Notes: generated by a model not told the origin, from the letters alone. A DNA stretch of 64,000 nucleotides from Pelagicoccus sp. SDUM812002 (GCF_031127835.1 NZ_JARXHX010000008.1:124001-188000), one strand, 5' to 3'; counted from the first letter of the stretch, positions 47,922-57,348 are shown. A program made the numbers and translations.

Positions 47922-49907
47922 ATGGCAATGAATTGCATCTCTTCTATTCCATCTCGTCACTTGCTCGCTCTATTTTGTCATATCGCTCTGCTCTGCGCTT
48001 TGGCCTCTGTTGGCAGAGGCCAGGACGGTTTGGAGACAGAGGTACCCTACTTCAAGGTGGAGGGAGCGTTCGGATCTGTCGATTGTCTGCCGTTGAAGAG
48101 TGTGGATACCAGTATCGAAATCGTGGGTACGCTGGCTCAGGTCGAGTTGGTTCAGATATATGCGAACACAGGAAGCGAAGCGATTGAGGCGGTTTACGTA
48201 TTTCCTGGATCGACTCGTTCCGCAGTTACTGCTTTGACAATGCGAGTTGGCGACCGGGTGGTCGATGCCGAGATCCAGGAAAAGTCTCAGGCTCGGCGGA
48301 CTTACGAAATGGCAAAGGCCGAGGGGAAGACGACTAGTTTACTCGAGCAGAATCGGCCTAATGTTTTTAAAATGAATCTGGCCAATATCCAGCCGGGCGA
48401 CGTGGTGGAGGTGACACTTAAGTACGCAGAGTGGATACGACGTGAAAAGGACGAATACGCGTTCGAATTGCCCTTAGCTGTAGGATCGCGTTATACGGAG
48501 AAAGAGGAAGCTTCGGCTGAGAATCCCCTCCTAGCAGGAGGGAACCTGGAGGTAGTGAAATATGGAATCAGGGCACGTATCCGCTCGGCTGTTTCTATCG
48601 AGCAAGCTGTCTGCGACTCGCATGACGCTTTGCCAGTCTTCGAAAATGCTCGCACGGTACATGTGGAGCTGGATGGCGATGCGGAGTCAGTGGGTAATCG
48701 TGACTTTCGTATACGGTATCAAGTATCTGGTGACGAGATTAAGTCGGGTGTTTGGGTGAGCGAAAGTGGAGGAGAGAAGTATTTTATGGCGAGTTTGGAA
48801 CCGCCAGTGGGGAGAATGAGAGGACGGCTTCCAAGAGAATATTTTTTTGTAGTCGACGTTTCGGGTTCGATGCACGGATTTCCGTTGAACACGGCGAAGG
48901 CGATGATGGAAGCCTTGGTGGCTCGACTTGAGGAAACGGATCGATTTAATTTAATCTTATTTGCGGGTGAGTCGGATACCTTTGCTCCAGAGCCTGTTCC
49001 GGCGACCGTGGAAAACTTGCTAGCGGCGGTGGAATTTCTTTACGACACGCGGGGAAGCGGCGGTACTCGATTGCTGCAGGCGTTGAAGACAGTCTACGGT
49101 ACTCCGCGGGATCCAGCTTTTAGCAGAAATATTGTAGTGCTGACCGATGGATATGTGACGGTAGAAGATCGCGTCTTCGATTTAATTCGTTCTCGGCTGG
49201 ATGAAGCGAATGTTTTTGCATGCGGAATTGGCTCTGCTCCGAACCGATTCTTAATTGAAGGCATAGCTAAGGTCGGGCAAGGGGAACCGTTTTTTGTGGG
49301 TGATCCGAAAGAGACTGGTCGAGTCGCGAATTTGTTTTCTGAATACGTTAGTGAGCCTATTCTTACGGAACTAGCAGTGACGTTCGATGGCATGGAGGTT
49401 TTTGAGGTGGAGCCCATATCCTTGCCGGACTTATTGGCGGAGCGACCTATGGTGGTTTTTGGTAAGTTTGCGGGAGACTTGTCCGGCAAGATTGTTCTTT
49501 CAGCACGGGCAGGTGATTCTGGGTACAAGGAGACCACAAACTTGTCGGATGCGGTGAATTTGGCAGAGTCTCGTTCGCTCGAGTATGTTTGGGCTCGGGA
49601 GCGGATTCGCCGCATTTCCGATTATAACGGCTTGTGGCCTAGTGAGGAAAGGAGGCAGAAAATCACCAAGCTAGGTCTGAAACATTCCTTGCTCACCAAA
49701 TACACTTCGTTCGTCGCGGTGGACAAGGTGATAAGGAGCGATGGTAACGGCTTGCAGACAGTTTCGCAGCCGTTGCCCATTCCCGAGGGTATGGCGCAGA
49801 GTATCGGAGGAAGCTCGGTACCGGTGACACCTGAGCCTGAGATGTGGGCCTTGATGGGTCTAGTCCTTGTAGCAGTTAGTTGGATACTTCTTCGACGTGG
49901 TATTTAA
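47922..49907 (+). CDS. VIT and vWA domain protein with PEP-CTERM sorting tail
   Basis: A 661-residue exported protein. A signal peptide (residues 1-33) is followed by a VIT domain (about 37-166). The vWA domain (about 307-480) has an intact MIDAS start, DVSGS at 312-316. The C-terminus is a tripartite sorting signal: PEP at 637-639, one hydrophobic helix, and a terminal Arg pair (WILLRRGI). This matches PEP-CTERM tails recognised by exosortases. The gene overlaps or nearly abuts the exosortase gene. It has the same VIT-vWA plan as the target of the marine proteobacterial dedicated sortase system. It is probably displayed in the cell envelope and binds a metal-dependent ligand; the ligand is unknown. 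Confidence 0.88.
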   Translation: MAMNCISSIPSRHLLALFCHIALLCALASVGRGQDGLETEVPYFKVEGAFGSVDCLPLKSVDTSIEIVGTLAQVELVQIYANTGSEAIEAVYVFPGSTRSAVTALTMRVGDRVVDAEIQEKSQARRTYEMAKAEGKTTSLLEQNRPNVFKMNLANIQPGDVVEVTLKYAEWIRREKDEYAFELPLAVGSRYTEKEEASAENPLLAGGNLEVVKYGIRARIRSAVSIEQAVCDSHDALPVFENARTVHVELDGDAESVGNRDFRIRYQVSGDEIKSGVWVSESGGEKYFMASLEPPVGRMRGRLPREYFFVVDVSGSMHGFPLNTAKAMMEALVARLEETDRFNLILFAGESDTFAPEPVPATVENLLAAVEFLYDTRGSGGTRLLQALKTVYGTPRDPAFSRNIVVLTDGYVTVEDRVFDLIRSRLDEANVFACGIGSAPNRFLIEGIAKVGQGEPFFVGDPKETGRVANLFSEYVSEPILTELAVTFDGMEVFEVEPISLPDLLAERPMVVFGKFAGDLSGKIVLSARAGDSGYKETTNLSDAVNLAESRSLEYVWARERIRRISDYNGLWPSEERRQKITKLGLKHSLLTKYTSFVAVDKVIRSDGNGLQTVSQPLPIPEGMAQSIGGSSVPVTPEPEMWALMGLVLVAVSWILLRRGI

Positions 49908-49965
49908 AGATTCTGTAGTACGGAGCATCAGCCCGCGACACCGATGGTTCGATCTGAGGAAGCTG

Positions 49966-51309
49966 ATGCGGGCTAAAGCCTCGCATTACGGGATCGTCCT
50001 ATTTCTCCTACTCGCGAGTTGGCCTTCCGTTCGTTGGTACGGAGCACGCATGTTGGATGGTTCAGATGAACCTTGGGGCGTGCTTGCTTTGGCGACGGGG
50101 TTCGGGTTCTCGTTTCTAGGTGTTCGTCAGTGTTTTGCGTTTTGGCGGTATTTGGTAGCGGCTATGTTGATGCTGCTTCCGCTTGTGAGTGGAGTGTTTA
50201 TGACGCCGCTAATACAGTCGCTTTTTGTCGCGCTATCCTTAGCGTCCTTGTTAGTAGATCGACGGTGCTGGGTCGGCCACGTGGGCTTGTTTGTTCTGGC
50301 CTTGCCATTGATCTCCTCATTGCAGTTTTACGGTGGATTTCCGTTACGGTGGGTGATCGGAAAAGCGAGCTCGGCGTTGCTGGGCGTTTTAGGATTTGGC
50401 GTGGAAGCACAAGGCACGATGTTGCACTGGCGAGGTGAGGTAGTCGCAATCGACGCTCCTTGCAGTGGGGTACAGATGCTTTGGAGTTCGGTGTTCTTGG
50501 CGTGCTTGATGATCTGTATTCACAAACCCAATTTTAGAGGTTCGCTGTTGGTCCTTCAGGTAGCCGGTGTGAGTGCCTTTTTGGGAAACGTTTTGAGAAA
50601 TGTTCTCTTATTTTTCCTAGAATCGGGTGTTTGGAATATCGGTAAATGGGGGCACGATCCGATAGGGCTGATCGTGTTTGCCATGGTTCTGGCAGCCATC
50701 GTTTGGGTGGGAGGTAGAGTAAAAGGTGGCGCCGCTCCCTCTAAATCAATCTTGGTCCGAACCTCATTGGATAGAGTCGGACCGCCAACTTGCTTGGTAT
50801 TGGTGTTAGGCTGTGTCGGGTTTTCCAATATCGAATCGGCTCGAAGGCTTCCAGAGGGAACGATTGCGAGTGCCGACATCTTAGATTCGATTCAGGAAGA
50901 TCTGTATCGGGAAGGCTGGTACGAGATTCCATTGGAGCCAAGGGCAGTAGAATATGCGAAGGGGTTTCCCGGTAAAATTGAACTTTACGGAAGGGACGAG
51001 CGTCGCTTGGCGGTGCGAGTGATTGATAGGGCTACGCGGCGATACCACCTTTCTGCAGATTGTTATCGAGCAATTGGATACGACACGGAGCCGATGCCAA
51101 TCTTCATGGCGGTGGACGGTTCCTTGTGGGGACGTGTTATGGCGACGCGTGATGGGGAGTGCCTGGAGGTACGGGAGCGGGTGGTTTCCCAGGATGGTCA
51201 GGCTTGGACGGATCCGTCGAGTTGGTTTTGGTCAGCAATGATGGGTCGGTCGGAGGGTCCATGGGTAGGCTATGCCGAGACGGTGCCCGTCAAAAGGGGA
51301 GCGTTTTGA
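49966..51309 (+). CDS. Exosortase with C-terminal extension
   Basis: A 447-residue integral membrane protein of the exosortase/archaeosortase family. About eight helices fill residues 1-260. All three active-site residues are in place: Cys166 in DAPCSGVQMLW, Arg211 in FLGNVLRNVLL and His230 in WGHDPIGL. The C-terminal 175 residues form a largely soluble domain, possibly the EpsI-like part fused to some exosortases. It should cleave the PEP-CTERM tail of the protein encoded immediately upstream. GAGGA five bases before the ATG at 49966 supports this start; a GTG at 49897 overlapping the upstream gene is an alternative. The subclass (Xrt letter) cannot be assigned by eye. Confidence 0.88.
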   Translation: MRAKASHYGIVLFLLLASWPSVRWYGARMLDGSDEPWGVLALATGFGFSFLGVRQCFAFWRYLVAAMLMLLPLVSGVFMTPLIQSLFVALSLASLLVDRRCWVGHVGLFVLALPLISSLQFYGGFPLRWVIGKASSALLGVLGFGVEAQGTMLHWRGEVVAIDAPCSGVQMLWSSVFLACLMICIHKPNFRGSLLVLQVAGVSAFLGNVLRNVLLFFLESGVWNIGKWGHDPIGLIVFAMVLAAIVWVGGRVKGGAAPSKSILVRTSLDRVGPPTCLVLVLGCVGFSNIESARRLPEGTIASADILDSIQEDLYREGWYEIPLEPRAVEYAKGFPGKIELYGRDERRLAVRVIDRATRRYHLSADCYRAIGYDTEPMPIFMAVDGSLWGRVMATRDGECLEVRERVVSQDGQAWTDPSSWFWSAMMGRSEGPWVGYAETVPVKRGAF

Positions 51310-51375
51310 GGTTCGCGGGCGCTTGACCTACGGGAATGGCTGAGACAGTTTTGGAGCGTTCCTCCTTCTTGTTTG

Positions 51376-51993
51376 ATGCCTGAAGTCTCCCTCCAGCCTT
51401 ATACTGCCTGTCCGCGATGTGACTTGCCTATGGAGGTTCCGGTTCTGGCGGAGCGCGAGGAGGCCTGCTGCCCTCGCTGCCGGACTACGATAGCGAAACG
51501 CTTCAAAGGGGGTTGGGCTCGAGTGGTTGTTTTTTCGTCGTTAGCGCTGATTGCGTTGTTTGTCTCGCTGGCATTCAGTTATTTATCGCTGAGGGGTGCG
51601 GGTGGACAATCGTCCTCAACGGTAGTCGGTGTGGCCTGGGCGTTGATTCTGGAAAGGCCTTTGCTGGGAGTTTTAGTAGGGCTGTTTTTCGTTGGTAGTC
51701 CGATGCTGCAATGCCTTGCGATCTTTGGATTGTCGGTCGCTTTTTTGAGAGGGAATCCCAGTTTACGCTGGAAGCGGGTGGCGAGCTTGATCGAGCATCT
51801 GCATCCATGGTGTATGGCAGACGTTTTTTTGGTGGGAACACTGGTGAGTCTGATCAAGGTAGCTTCCCTTGCTGAGGTGAGTTTTGGGGTCTCGTTTTGG
51901 AGTTTCGTGGTCTTTGTTGTCTATCTTATCGCTGCGTATTCGAGTTTGGATACGAAGCGGGTGATTTTTTCCTTACATCAATATGTCGACTGA
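51376..51993 (+). CDS. pqiA: PqiA-domain membrane protein, first half
   Basis: A 205-residue protein with a zinc-ribbon-like start (CPRCDLP, then CCPRCRT) and four hydrophobic helices including WCMADVFLVGTLVSLIK, the PqiA signature. In E. coli PqiA is one ~417-residue protein with two such halves; here they are two genes. It likely forms the inner-membrane part of a PqiABC-type lipid transport system. It begins 66 nt after the exosortase and overlaps the next gene by 11 bp. The ATG is one codon after an in-frame TTG. Confidence 0.87.
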   Translation: MPEVSLQPYTACPRCDLPMEVPVLAEREEACCPRCRTTIAKRFKGGWARVVVFSSLALIALFVSLAFSYLSLRGAGGQSSSTVVGVAWALILERPLLGVLVGLFFVGSPMLQCLAIFGLSVAFLRGNPSLRWKRVASLIEHLHPWCMADVFLVGTLVSLIKVASLAEVSFGVSFWSFVVFVVYLIAAYSSLDTKRVIFSLHQYVD

Positions 51994-52639
51994 TCGGGTA
52001 GAAATAGTAACGAGGCGCGCTGCGGCGGAAGGTGCATGCTTGTGTCTCCACTGCGGTACTTTGAACAAACTTGGATCGGCGTCTCGTTGCGAATTGTGCT
52101 CATCTAAAATTGAGCCGCGCAGGCATAACAGCCTGCAGCGTACCTTGGCGTGGTTGGTTACGGCAGTGGTTCTATACCTACCGGCAAACCTTCTGCCGAT
52201 CATGAGGACGAGCTACCTTGGGTCCCCCACGGAAAGCACAATCGTAGGAGGGGTTATTCAACTCTGGCATCACCAATCCTATCTGCCGGCGGGTATAATT
52301 TTCTTAGCGAGCGTGATCGTTCCGGTGGCAAAGATCCTATCGTTGTTTTGGCTGTGTTGGATCAGTTCCGGGGGATATCGAATAAGCCGCTCGCAGCATA
52401 GCAAGTTGTATGCTTTGACAGAGCTTTTGGGTCGATGGTCCATGATCGATATTTGCGTGGTAGCTGTATTGGTTGCGTTGGTACAGTTTGGGGGACTATT
52501 GAAGATAGAGTCAGGACCTGCCGGTTTGGCATTTGCCGGAGTTGTAATCAGTACGATGTTGGCGGCCCATGCGTTTGACTCCCGTTTGATTTGGGATGCT
52601 GTTGCGAAAAGGAGAGAGGAAGAGATGAATCATGGATAA
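51983..52639 (+). CDS. pqiA: PqiA-domain membrane protein, second half
   Basis: A 218-residue partner of the preceding gene, with a four-cysteine zinc-ribbon motif (CLHC, later CELC) and four helices: LYLPANLLPIM, SVIVPVAKILSLFWL, GRWSMIDICVVAVLVALVQ and a final one. The LPANLLPIM and GRWSMIDI motifs are diagnostic of PqiA. It overlaps the PqiB gene by 8 bp. Confidence 0.87.
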   Translation: MSTDRVEIVTRRAAAEGACLCLHCGTLNKLGSASRCELCSSKIEPRRHNSLQRTLAWLVTAVVLYLPANLLPIMRTSYLGSPTESTIVGGVIQLWHHQSYLPAGIIFLASVIVPVAKILSLFWLCWISSGGYRISRSQHSKLYALTELLGRWSMIDICVVAVLVALVQFGGLLKIESGPAGLAFAGVVISTMLAAHAFDSRLIWDAVAKRREEEMNHG

Positions 52640-54269
52640 GGCGGAAGTCAGGAAGCAAAGGCGAATTTCGTCGATATGGATAATACCCGGTCTCGCCCTC
52701 TTGTTGGGTGCGTGGATGCTTTTGAACGCGGTGGTTAATGCGGATCCAGTTGTCGAAATACGCTTCGATACGGCGGACGGGATCGAAGCTGGGCGCACCA
52801 AGGTGAAGACGCGTAGCATCGAAATTGGACTAGTGGAAAATGTGCGTTTGAGCGACGACAACAAGTCTGTGGTGGTATCGCTACGCATCAAACGAACAGC
52901 GGCTTCTCTCCTGAGAGAGGACAGTAGATTTTGGGTAGCCCGCCCGCGTATCGGTCTTGGCGGTATTTCAGGGATGGGGACGATATTGTCCGGTGCGTAC
53001 ATTGTATTGCAGCCGGGAGAAAGCGACGAAGGCTGGAGCGAGTTCGTGGGACTCGAAGCTCCGCCAGCGACTCCTCCTTCAGCGAAGGGTCTGCGGATAA
53101 GCTTGTTCAGCGAGGATTCGGGCGCGATAAATTGCGGAGATCCGATCCTCTATCGTGGGCGTCGGGTGGGACAGGTCGACGCGACTGAGTTCGAATTCGA
53201 AAACAATCGGTTTCGCTACGAAGTTTTTGTTGAAGCGCCTTTTGACGCGTTGGTCACTTCGCCGACCCGTTTCTGGAAAGCCAGCGCGGTCGAGCTGAAA
53301 GCGGATTCGGATGGCATATCAATCAATGCTGACTCGATGGAGTCGATCTTGGCGGGGGGAGTCGCTTTTGATCTGCCAGAGGGCAGGGTGGCAGGTGCTG
53401 AGGTGTCGGACGGAGACTCTTTTTGGCTGTACGAGTCCAAGGATGACATCGACCGCTTCCCATACCGCCACTATGCCCAGTACTTGCTTTTCTTTAATGA
53501 TTCGGTTCGCGGTTTGAAAGTCGGGGCACCTGTCGAATACCGCGGGATCCAAGTGGGGCACGTCGAAGATGTATCCTTTTCCTACTTACGGGGCACTAAT
53601 TTTTTCGGGACGGAGGAAGTGCCAGTGCCTGCTTTGATCCGGATTTTTCCCGGGCACTTTCAATTGGACGATTCGCCGGAGGGATTGGCACAAATGAAGG
53701 AGCTAGTGGAGCAACACATTGACTCTGGCTTACGGGCAGCTTTGCAGAGGGGCAGCTTGCTGACAGGGAACCTCTTTGTAGGCTTGGACTTTTATGAGCA
53801 GGGCGACGATGTGCATGCGGATTCCGGAGTCGATTGGGAGTACGAGGTTTTTCCAACTCAGTCGGTCGGATTAGAGCAGATCGAGCGTAGGATTGTAGGG
53901 ATTCTCAATACCGTTGATTCTCTACCTTTAAAGGCTCTTACAGTGGAAGTCAGGGAGGCAATTGCTCACGCCCGTGAGATGTTCGATAATTCGAGAGGCT
54001 TGATTGGTAATCTGGATACATTACTTTCTAGTGAAGGAGCCCTAACCCTTCCCCACTCTTTTCGAAAAACCTTGGATGCAGTTGAATCTGCGGTTTCTGG
54101 GCTCTCGCCAGATTCGCAAATGTACGGAGAACTGGAGGCAAGTTTCAGAAGCTTGAATGCGGCCCTTTCTGACTTGCAGCGTTTGGCCCAAAAGCTCGAG
54201 CGCCAACCCAATGCCATCTTATTCTCGAAGCCGTCGAAGCCAGACCCTGAACCCAAGGCCGCGAAATGA
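52632..54269 (+). CDS. pqiB: PqiB-like MCE-family intermembrane transport protein
   Basis: A 545-residue protein with one N-terminal membrane helix (about 12-35) and three MCE domains in the periplasm (about 42-135, 160-250 and 290-395; for example YRGRRVGQVDATEF and YRGIQVGHVEDVSF repeats). A C-terminal helical region with coiled-coil character (about 430-535) would form the needle seen in E. coli PqiB. It is thought to form a tunnel carrying lipids between inner and outer membranes. Confidence 0.9.
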   Translation: MDKAEVRKQRRISSIWIIPGLALLLGAWMLLNAVVNADPVVEIRFDTADGIEAGRTKVKTRSIEIGLVENVRLSDDNKSVVVSLRIKRTAASLLREDSRFWVARPRIGLGGISGMGTILSGAYIVLQPGESDEGWSEFVGLEAPPATPPSAKGLRISLFSEDSGAINCGDPILYRGRRVGQVDATEFEFENNRFRYEVFVEAPFDALVTSPTRFWKASAVELKADSDGISINADSMESILAGGVAFDLPEGRVAGAEVSDGDSFWLYESKDDIDRFPYRHYAQYLLFFNDSVRGLKVGAPVEYRGIQVGHVEDVSFSYLRGTNFFGTEEVPVPALIRIFPGHFQLDDSPEGLAQMKELVEQHIDSGLRAALQRGSLLTGNLFVGLDFYEQGDDVHADSGVDWEYEVFPTQSVGLEQIERRIVGILNTVDSLPLKALTVEVREAIAHAREMFDNSRGLIGNLDTLLSSEGALTLPHSFRKTLDAVESAVSGLSPDSQMYGELEASFRSLNAALSDLQRLAQKLERQPNAILFSKPSKPDPEPKAAK

Positions 54270-54820
54270 ACGATCTGCAATTGAGTAAAACGAAACGAGC
54301 CATTCGGGCCGTCTTGATGTGGGTCGGGGTGGTCGTCCTCGTTGGCTGCCAATCTCGACCCGCAGCCGAGGTGCATTATTATCTGCTCCAGCCGTCGGTA
54401 AATGACCTTCCTCGAGAGTTTGTCGAAGTAGCGAACATTGAACTCCCGGCTTACCTCAAGAGCTCGAGTGTTATGCTAGGTGTATCCGATAATGAGATAC
54501 GTCCAGCTCAGTATCATCTATGGAGTGAGCCAATGGAAGAAGGGATGCGACGCGTTTTGGAAGCGGAATTGGTTTCTCGTCTGAAGTATGTGGATCGAGA
54601 GGTTGTTCCGATGAAAATTGATTTAAAGGTAGAGCTTTTTCACGCGACGGCATCGGGCCGAGTGATCCTCAAGGGAGTTTGGCGTATACGGGGAGACGAT
54701 GCGCAAAGAAGTGCTTTTTCCATCCAGATGGGAATTGGAGAAGGTGGCTATCCTGCCGCAGTACGAGCTCATGTGAGCGCTTTGGCATCCTTGACCGATG
54801 AGATCGCAAAGTCGCTTTAG
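54266..54820 (+). CDS. pqiC: PqiC-like lipoprotein
   Basis: A 184-residue lipoprotein with lipobox LVGC at about residue 28 and an ABC_trans_aux (DUF330)-type domain containing VHYYLLQP and RVLEAELVSRL. In E. coli PqiC is an outer-membrane lipoprotein that caps the PqiB tunnel. It overlaps pqiB by 4 bp and is the last gene of the block. Confidence 0.85.
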   Translation: MNDLQLSKTKRAIRAVLMWVGVVVLVGCQSRPAAEVHYYLLQPSVNDLPREFVEVANIELPAYLKSSSVMLGVSDNEIRPAQYHLWSEPMEEGMRRVLEAELVSRLKYVDREVVPMKIDLKVELFHATASGRVILKGVWRIRGDDAQRSAFSIQMGIGEGGYPAAVRAHVSALASLTDEIAKSL

Positions 54821-54830
54821 CCATTTTTTT

Positions 54831-54868
54831 AGCCACCCCTGCTTGGAAGCTTAGTGAGGGGCGTGGCT
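54831..54868. other. Hairpin between convergent pqiC and antiporter genes
   Basis: AGCCACCCCT can pair with AGGGGCGTGGCT (10 bp with a 2-nt bulge) around a 16-nt loop. No T-tract follows on either strand, though a T7 run precedes it on the plus strand. It may mark the transcript end between the convergent genes. Confidence 0.4.
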
Positions 54869-54915
54869 TCAGTGGTATTGGGTTGAGCGATTCCGCAGCG
54901 AGTTGCGGATCGACC

Positions 54916-57210
54916 TTAACTCGCTTGAGGGGCCGCTTGGGTTTGGGCGTCGGCTAGGGAATTTGCGGTGCCTACCAGGAGAAGTTGATCACCTACTTGC
55001 AATGTTTCGTCGGGGTTGGGCGGGCTTGGAGGCTGTTCCCCTCGGCGAAAAGCAACCACTTGTACGCCAATAAGGCGCGGCCACTTGAGGGTGCGTAGCG
55101 TAGCCCCGATAGTGGGGGAGCCTGGTTCCAGCGTAAGAGAGCTTAAAATAGCATCGTTGAAGTCGATGGCATCGCTGTCGTCATCGGGAGATTCGCTGAG
55201 GATTTTGCGGAGAGATTGCAGCTCTTCTCGAGAGCCAGTTGCGAAGATGTGGTCGCCGGGAAAAAGGTGGGTATTGGGGCCGACGGTCGGCAAGTAGTAG
55301 CCGTGTCGTTCGATGCTCACGATGGTGGCTCCGCAGCGTTTGCGGAGGCCAAGCTCGCCTATGCTCTTTCCCGCTTGGGCGGAATCCCCGAGAACCCAGT
55401 CTTCAAGACGTACGCCCCAGTCGGAACCCGCTTGCTGAAGGGTGCGGGCTCCTCGCTCGAGCGGGGTTTCTTGGTTGACGGCACTGTGGATGGCGAATTC
55501 TGCGTCGCTTTGCAACCGAACGATGAGGCGCCAGCCAAAGAAGAGGGCTATGCAGACGGTGATACCGGCGGCGGCTAGGAGTACGGGTGTGTCTAGGCTG
55601 ATGGGTAGGAAGTTGGCTATCCAAAGGGCGAGGCCTGACAGGCCGAGACCGCGCATGAGCACGATAACCGTTTGACGAAAAGCTTTACGGTTGCGTAGCC
55701 CGTGGGAAACCGATTCGCCGACAATGGAAGCGATGGCGTTTACGTTGCGGAAGAGGGCTAGGGCGGGGGCCAGTACGAACAGGGCTGTGGCACTCCAGTA
55801 GATCCAGCTGTAGTGATTTTTCCAATGCGGTTTATCCTGGCTGAGAAAGTCGTGTAAGGGTTCGCTGAATACGAGTAGTGCAGTGACGAAGACGAGCCAT
55901 CCTCCGATTTGCCAGAGGCGTGGCCCGACGATGCGCCAGAGGAGGCTCTTGTCTTGGCGCTGCCCAACCTTTTGCCAAAGGCGCTGGTAGGCGGGCAGGA
56001 TGGGGAGCTTGTGCAAAGGTAAGAAGCGGATGATGTTCTCGCGTTTAGAGAGAATGAGCGGGGATAGGATCGTGGTGGCAAAGGAGATTCCCACGGCGGC
56101 GATTTGGAAGTTTTCACCGATGGCCCCAGCGGCAATGCCTATGCCGGCGATCACGAAGGAGAATTCGCCCACGGGGGTTAAGGACATACCGGCTTTCAGG
56201 GCGTCTTCTGGATCTTCGGCTACCAGCAGGAGTGAGAAGGTTGCAGCGGTCCAGCGTAAGACCAGGGCTAACGCTACGCCTAGGGCTATGAGGCCTAGGG
56301 CGGAAGGTAGCTGGGTGATATCGACGGCCATGCCGATGGCGACGAAGAAGACGGCTACAAACATGTCGCGCAGTCCTGAGAAGCTTTCGTTAAAGAGGCG
56401 GACTTTGGGGGTTTCGGCGATGATCATGCCGCAGAGGAAGGCACCAAGGGCAAGTGAGTATCCTGCCCAAAGCGTAAGGAAAGCCATGCTGAAGAGCAGG
56501 CCGAGGGCGACAAGACTCTCCAGCTCACGGTTGTTTTCGCCACCCTTGCTAAGGTGCCTAAGGAGGCGAGGAACGAGGACGAGTCCGGGGATTAGAATAA
56601 GGCTGGCGAAGCCGAGGAGCATGCCCACCTTGCCCAGCATACTGGTCCAGTCTCCGCTGGCCGCAGGGTCGAGGGAGGTGTAGGCTCCGAGGAAGGCGAG
56701 CAGCACGATGGCGACCATGTCTTCGCAGAGCGTCATCCCCAGGGCAAGTTGTCCGAAGCGACGATGTGTGAGGCCGTTTTCCTGCAGGGTTTTTCCAATG
56801 ACTGCGGAGCTGCTAACCATAAGCATCGCAGCGAGGAAGAGGGATTCGGCGGCGCTGAACCCCAATCGACCGCCGATGAAACGGGTGAGTGAGAGTACTA
56901 GCATGGCGGTCGAAAAGGTGGCGATGAGGACGCCGATGCCTAATTGCTTAAAGCGTTGGAGCCGGAAGCCCATGCCGATGGAGAACATGATGAATACCAA
57001 ACCGACTTGCGAGAGAAGCTGGATGCGGAGGGTATCCGTGACGTAAGGGAATGTGATTTGAGGCGTGCCGACGATGATGCCGGCGAGTAGGTAGCCTACG
57101 ATGGAGGACAATCCGATCTTGCGGCAGACCCAACTTGCGATCGCGGCGGAGACGAGTACGACAGCGAAGTCTTGGATCAGGTAAATTGGCAGCTGGTTGG
57201 AAAGTTCCAT
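54916..57210 (-). CDS. CPA2-family cation:proton antiporter with two RCK_C domains
   Basis: A 764-residue membrane protein. The N-terminal Na/H exchanger domain (about 10-385) has typical CPA2 motifs, IVGYLLAGIIVGTP, SSSAVIGKTL and TPVGEFSFVIAGIG. A second membrane region with about four helices (430-590) follows, then two TrkA_C (RCK_C)-like domains (about 615-685 and 690-755). No RCK_N nucleotide-binding domain is visible, unlike KefB/KefC. It likely exchanges K+ or Na+ for protons in pH or osmotic homeostasis. Confidence 0.86.
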   Translation of the reverse strand: MELSNQLPIYLIQDFAVVLVSAAIASWVCRKIGLSSIVGYLLAGIIVGTPQITFPYVTDTLRIQLLSQVGLVFIMFSIGMGFRLQRFKQLGIGVLIATFSTAMLVLSLTRFIGGRLGFSAAESLFLAAMLMVSSSAVIGKTLQENGLTHRRFGQLALGMTLCEDMVAIVLLAFLGAYTSLDPAASGDWTSMLGKVGMLLGFASLILIPGLVLVPRLLRHLSKGGENNRELESLVALGLLFSMAFLTLWAGYSLALGAFLCGMIIAETPKVRLFNESFSGLRDMFVAVFFVAIGMAVDITQLPSALGLIALGVALALVLRWTAATFSLLLVAEDPEDALKAGMSLTPVGEFSFVIAGIGIAAGAIGENFQIAAVGISFATTILSPLILSKRENIIRFLPLHKLPILPAYQRLWQKVGQRQDKSLLWRIVGPRLWQIGGWLVFVTALLVFSEPLHDFLSQDKPHWKNHYSWIYWSATALFVLAPALALFRNVNAIASIVGESVSHGLRNRKAFRQTVIVLMRGLGLSGLALWIANFLPISLDTPVLLAAAGITVCIALFFGWRLIVRLQSDAEFAIHSAVNQETPLERGARTLQQAGSDWGVRLEDWVLGDSAQAGKSIGELGLRKRCGATIVSIERHGYYLPTVGPNTHLFPGDHIFATGSREELQSLRKILSESPDDDSDAIDFNDAILSSLTLEPGSPTIGATLRTLKWPRLIGVQVVAFRRGEQPPSPPNPDETLQVGDQLLLVGTANSLADAQTQAAPQAS

Positions 57211-57348
57211 GGGGAGGAGTCGTGGTACAGAAGGGTGAATAGATTCAATAAACGTCTACGATCAGGCAAGCGTAGCGAGTGCCCCGAGAGCTGTTGAGAT
57301 CGTCGGTAGTTTGGGGTAGAATAGTTCTGCGACCAATTATCCGGTTTC

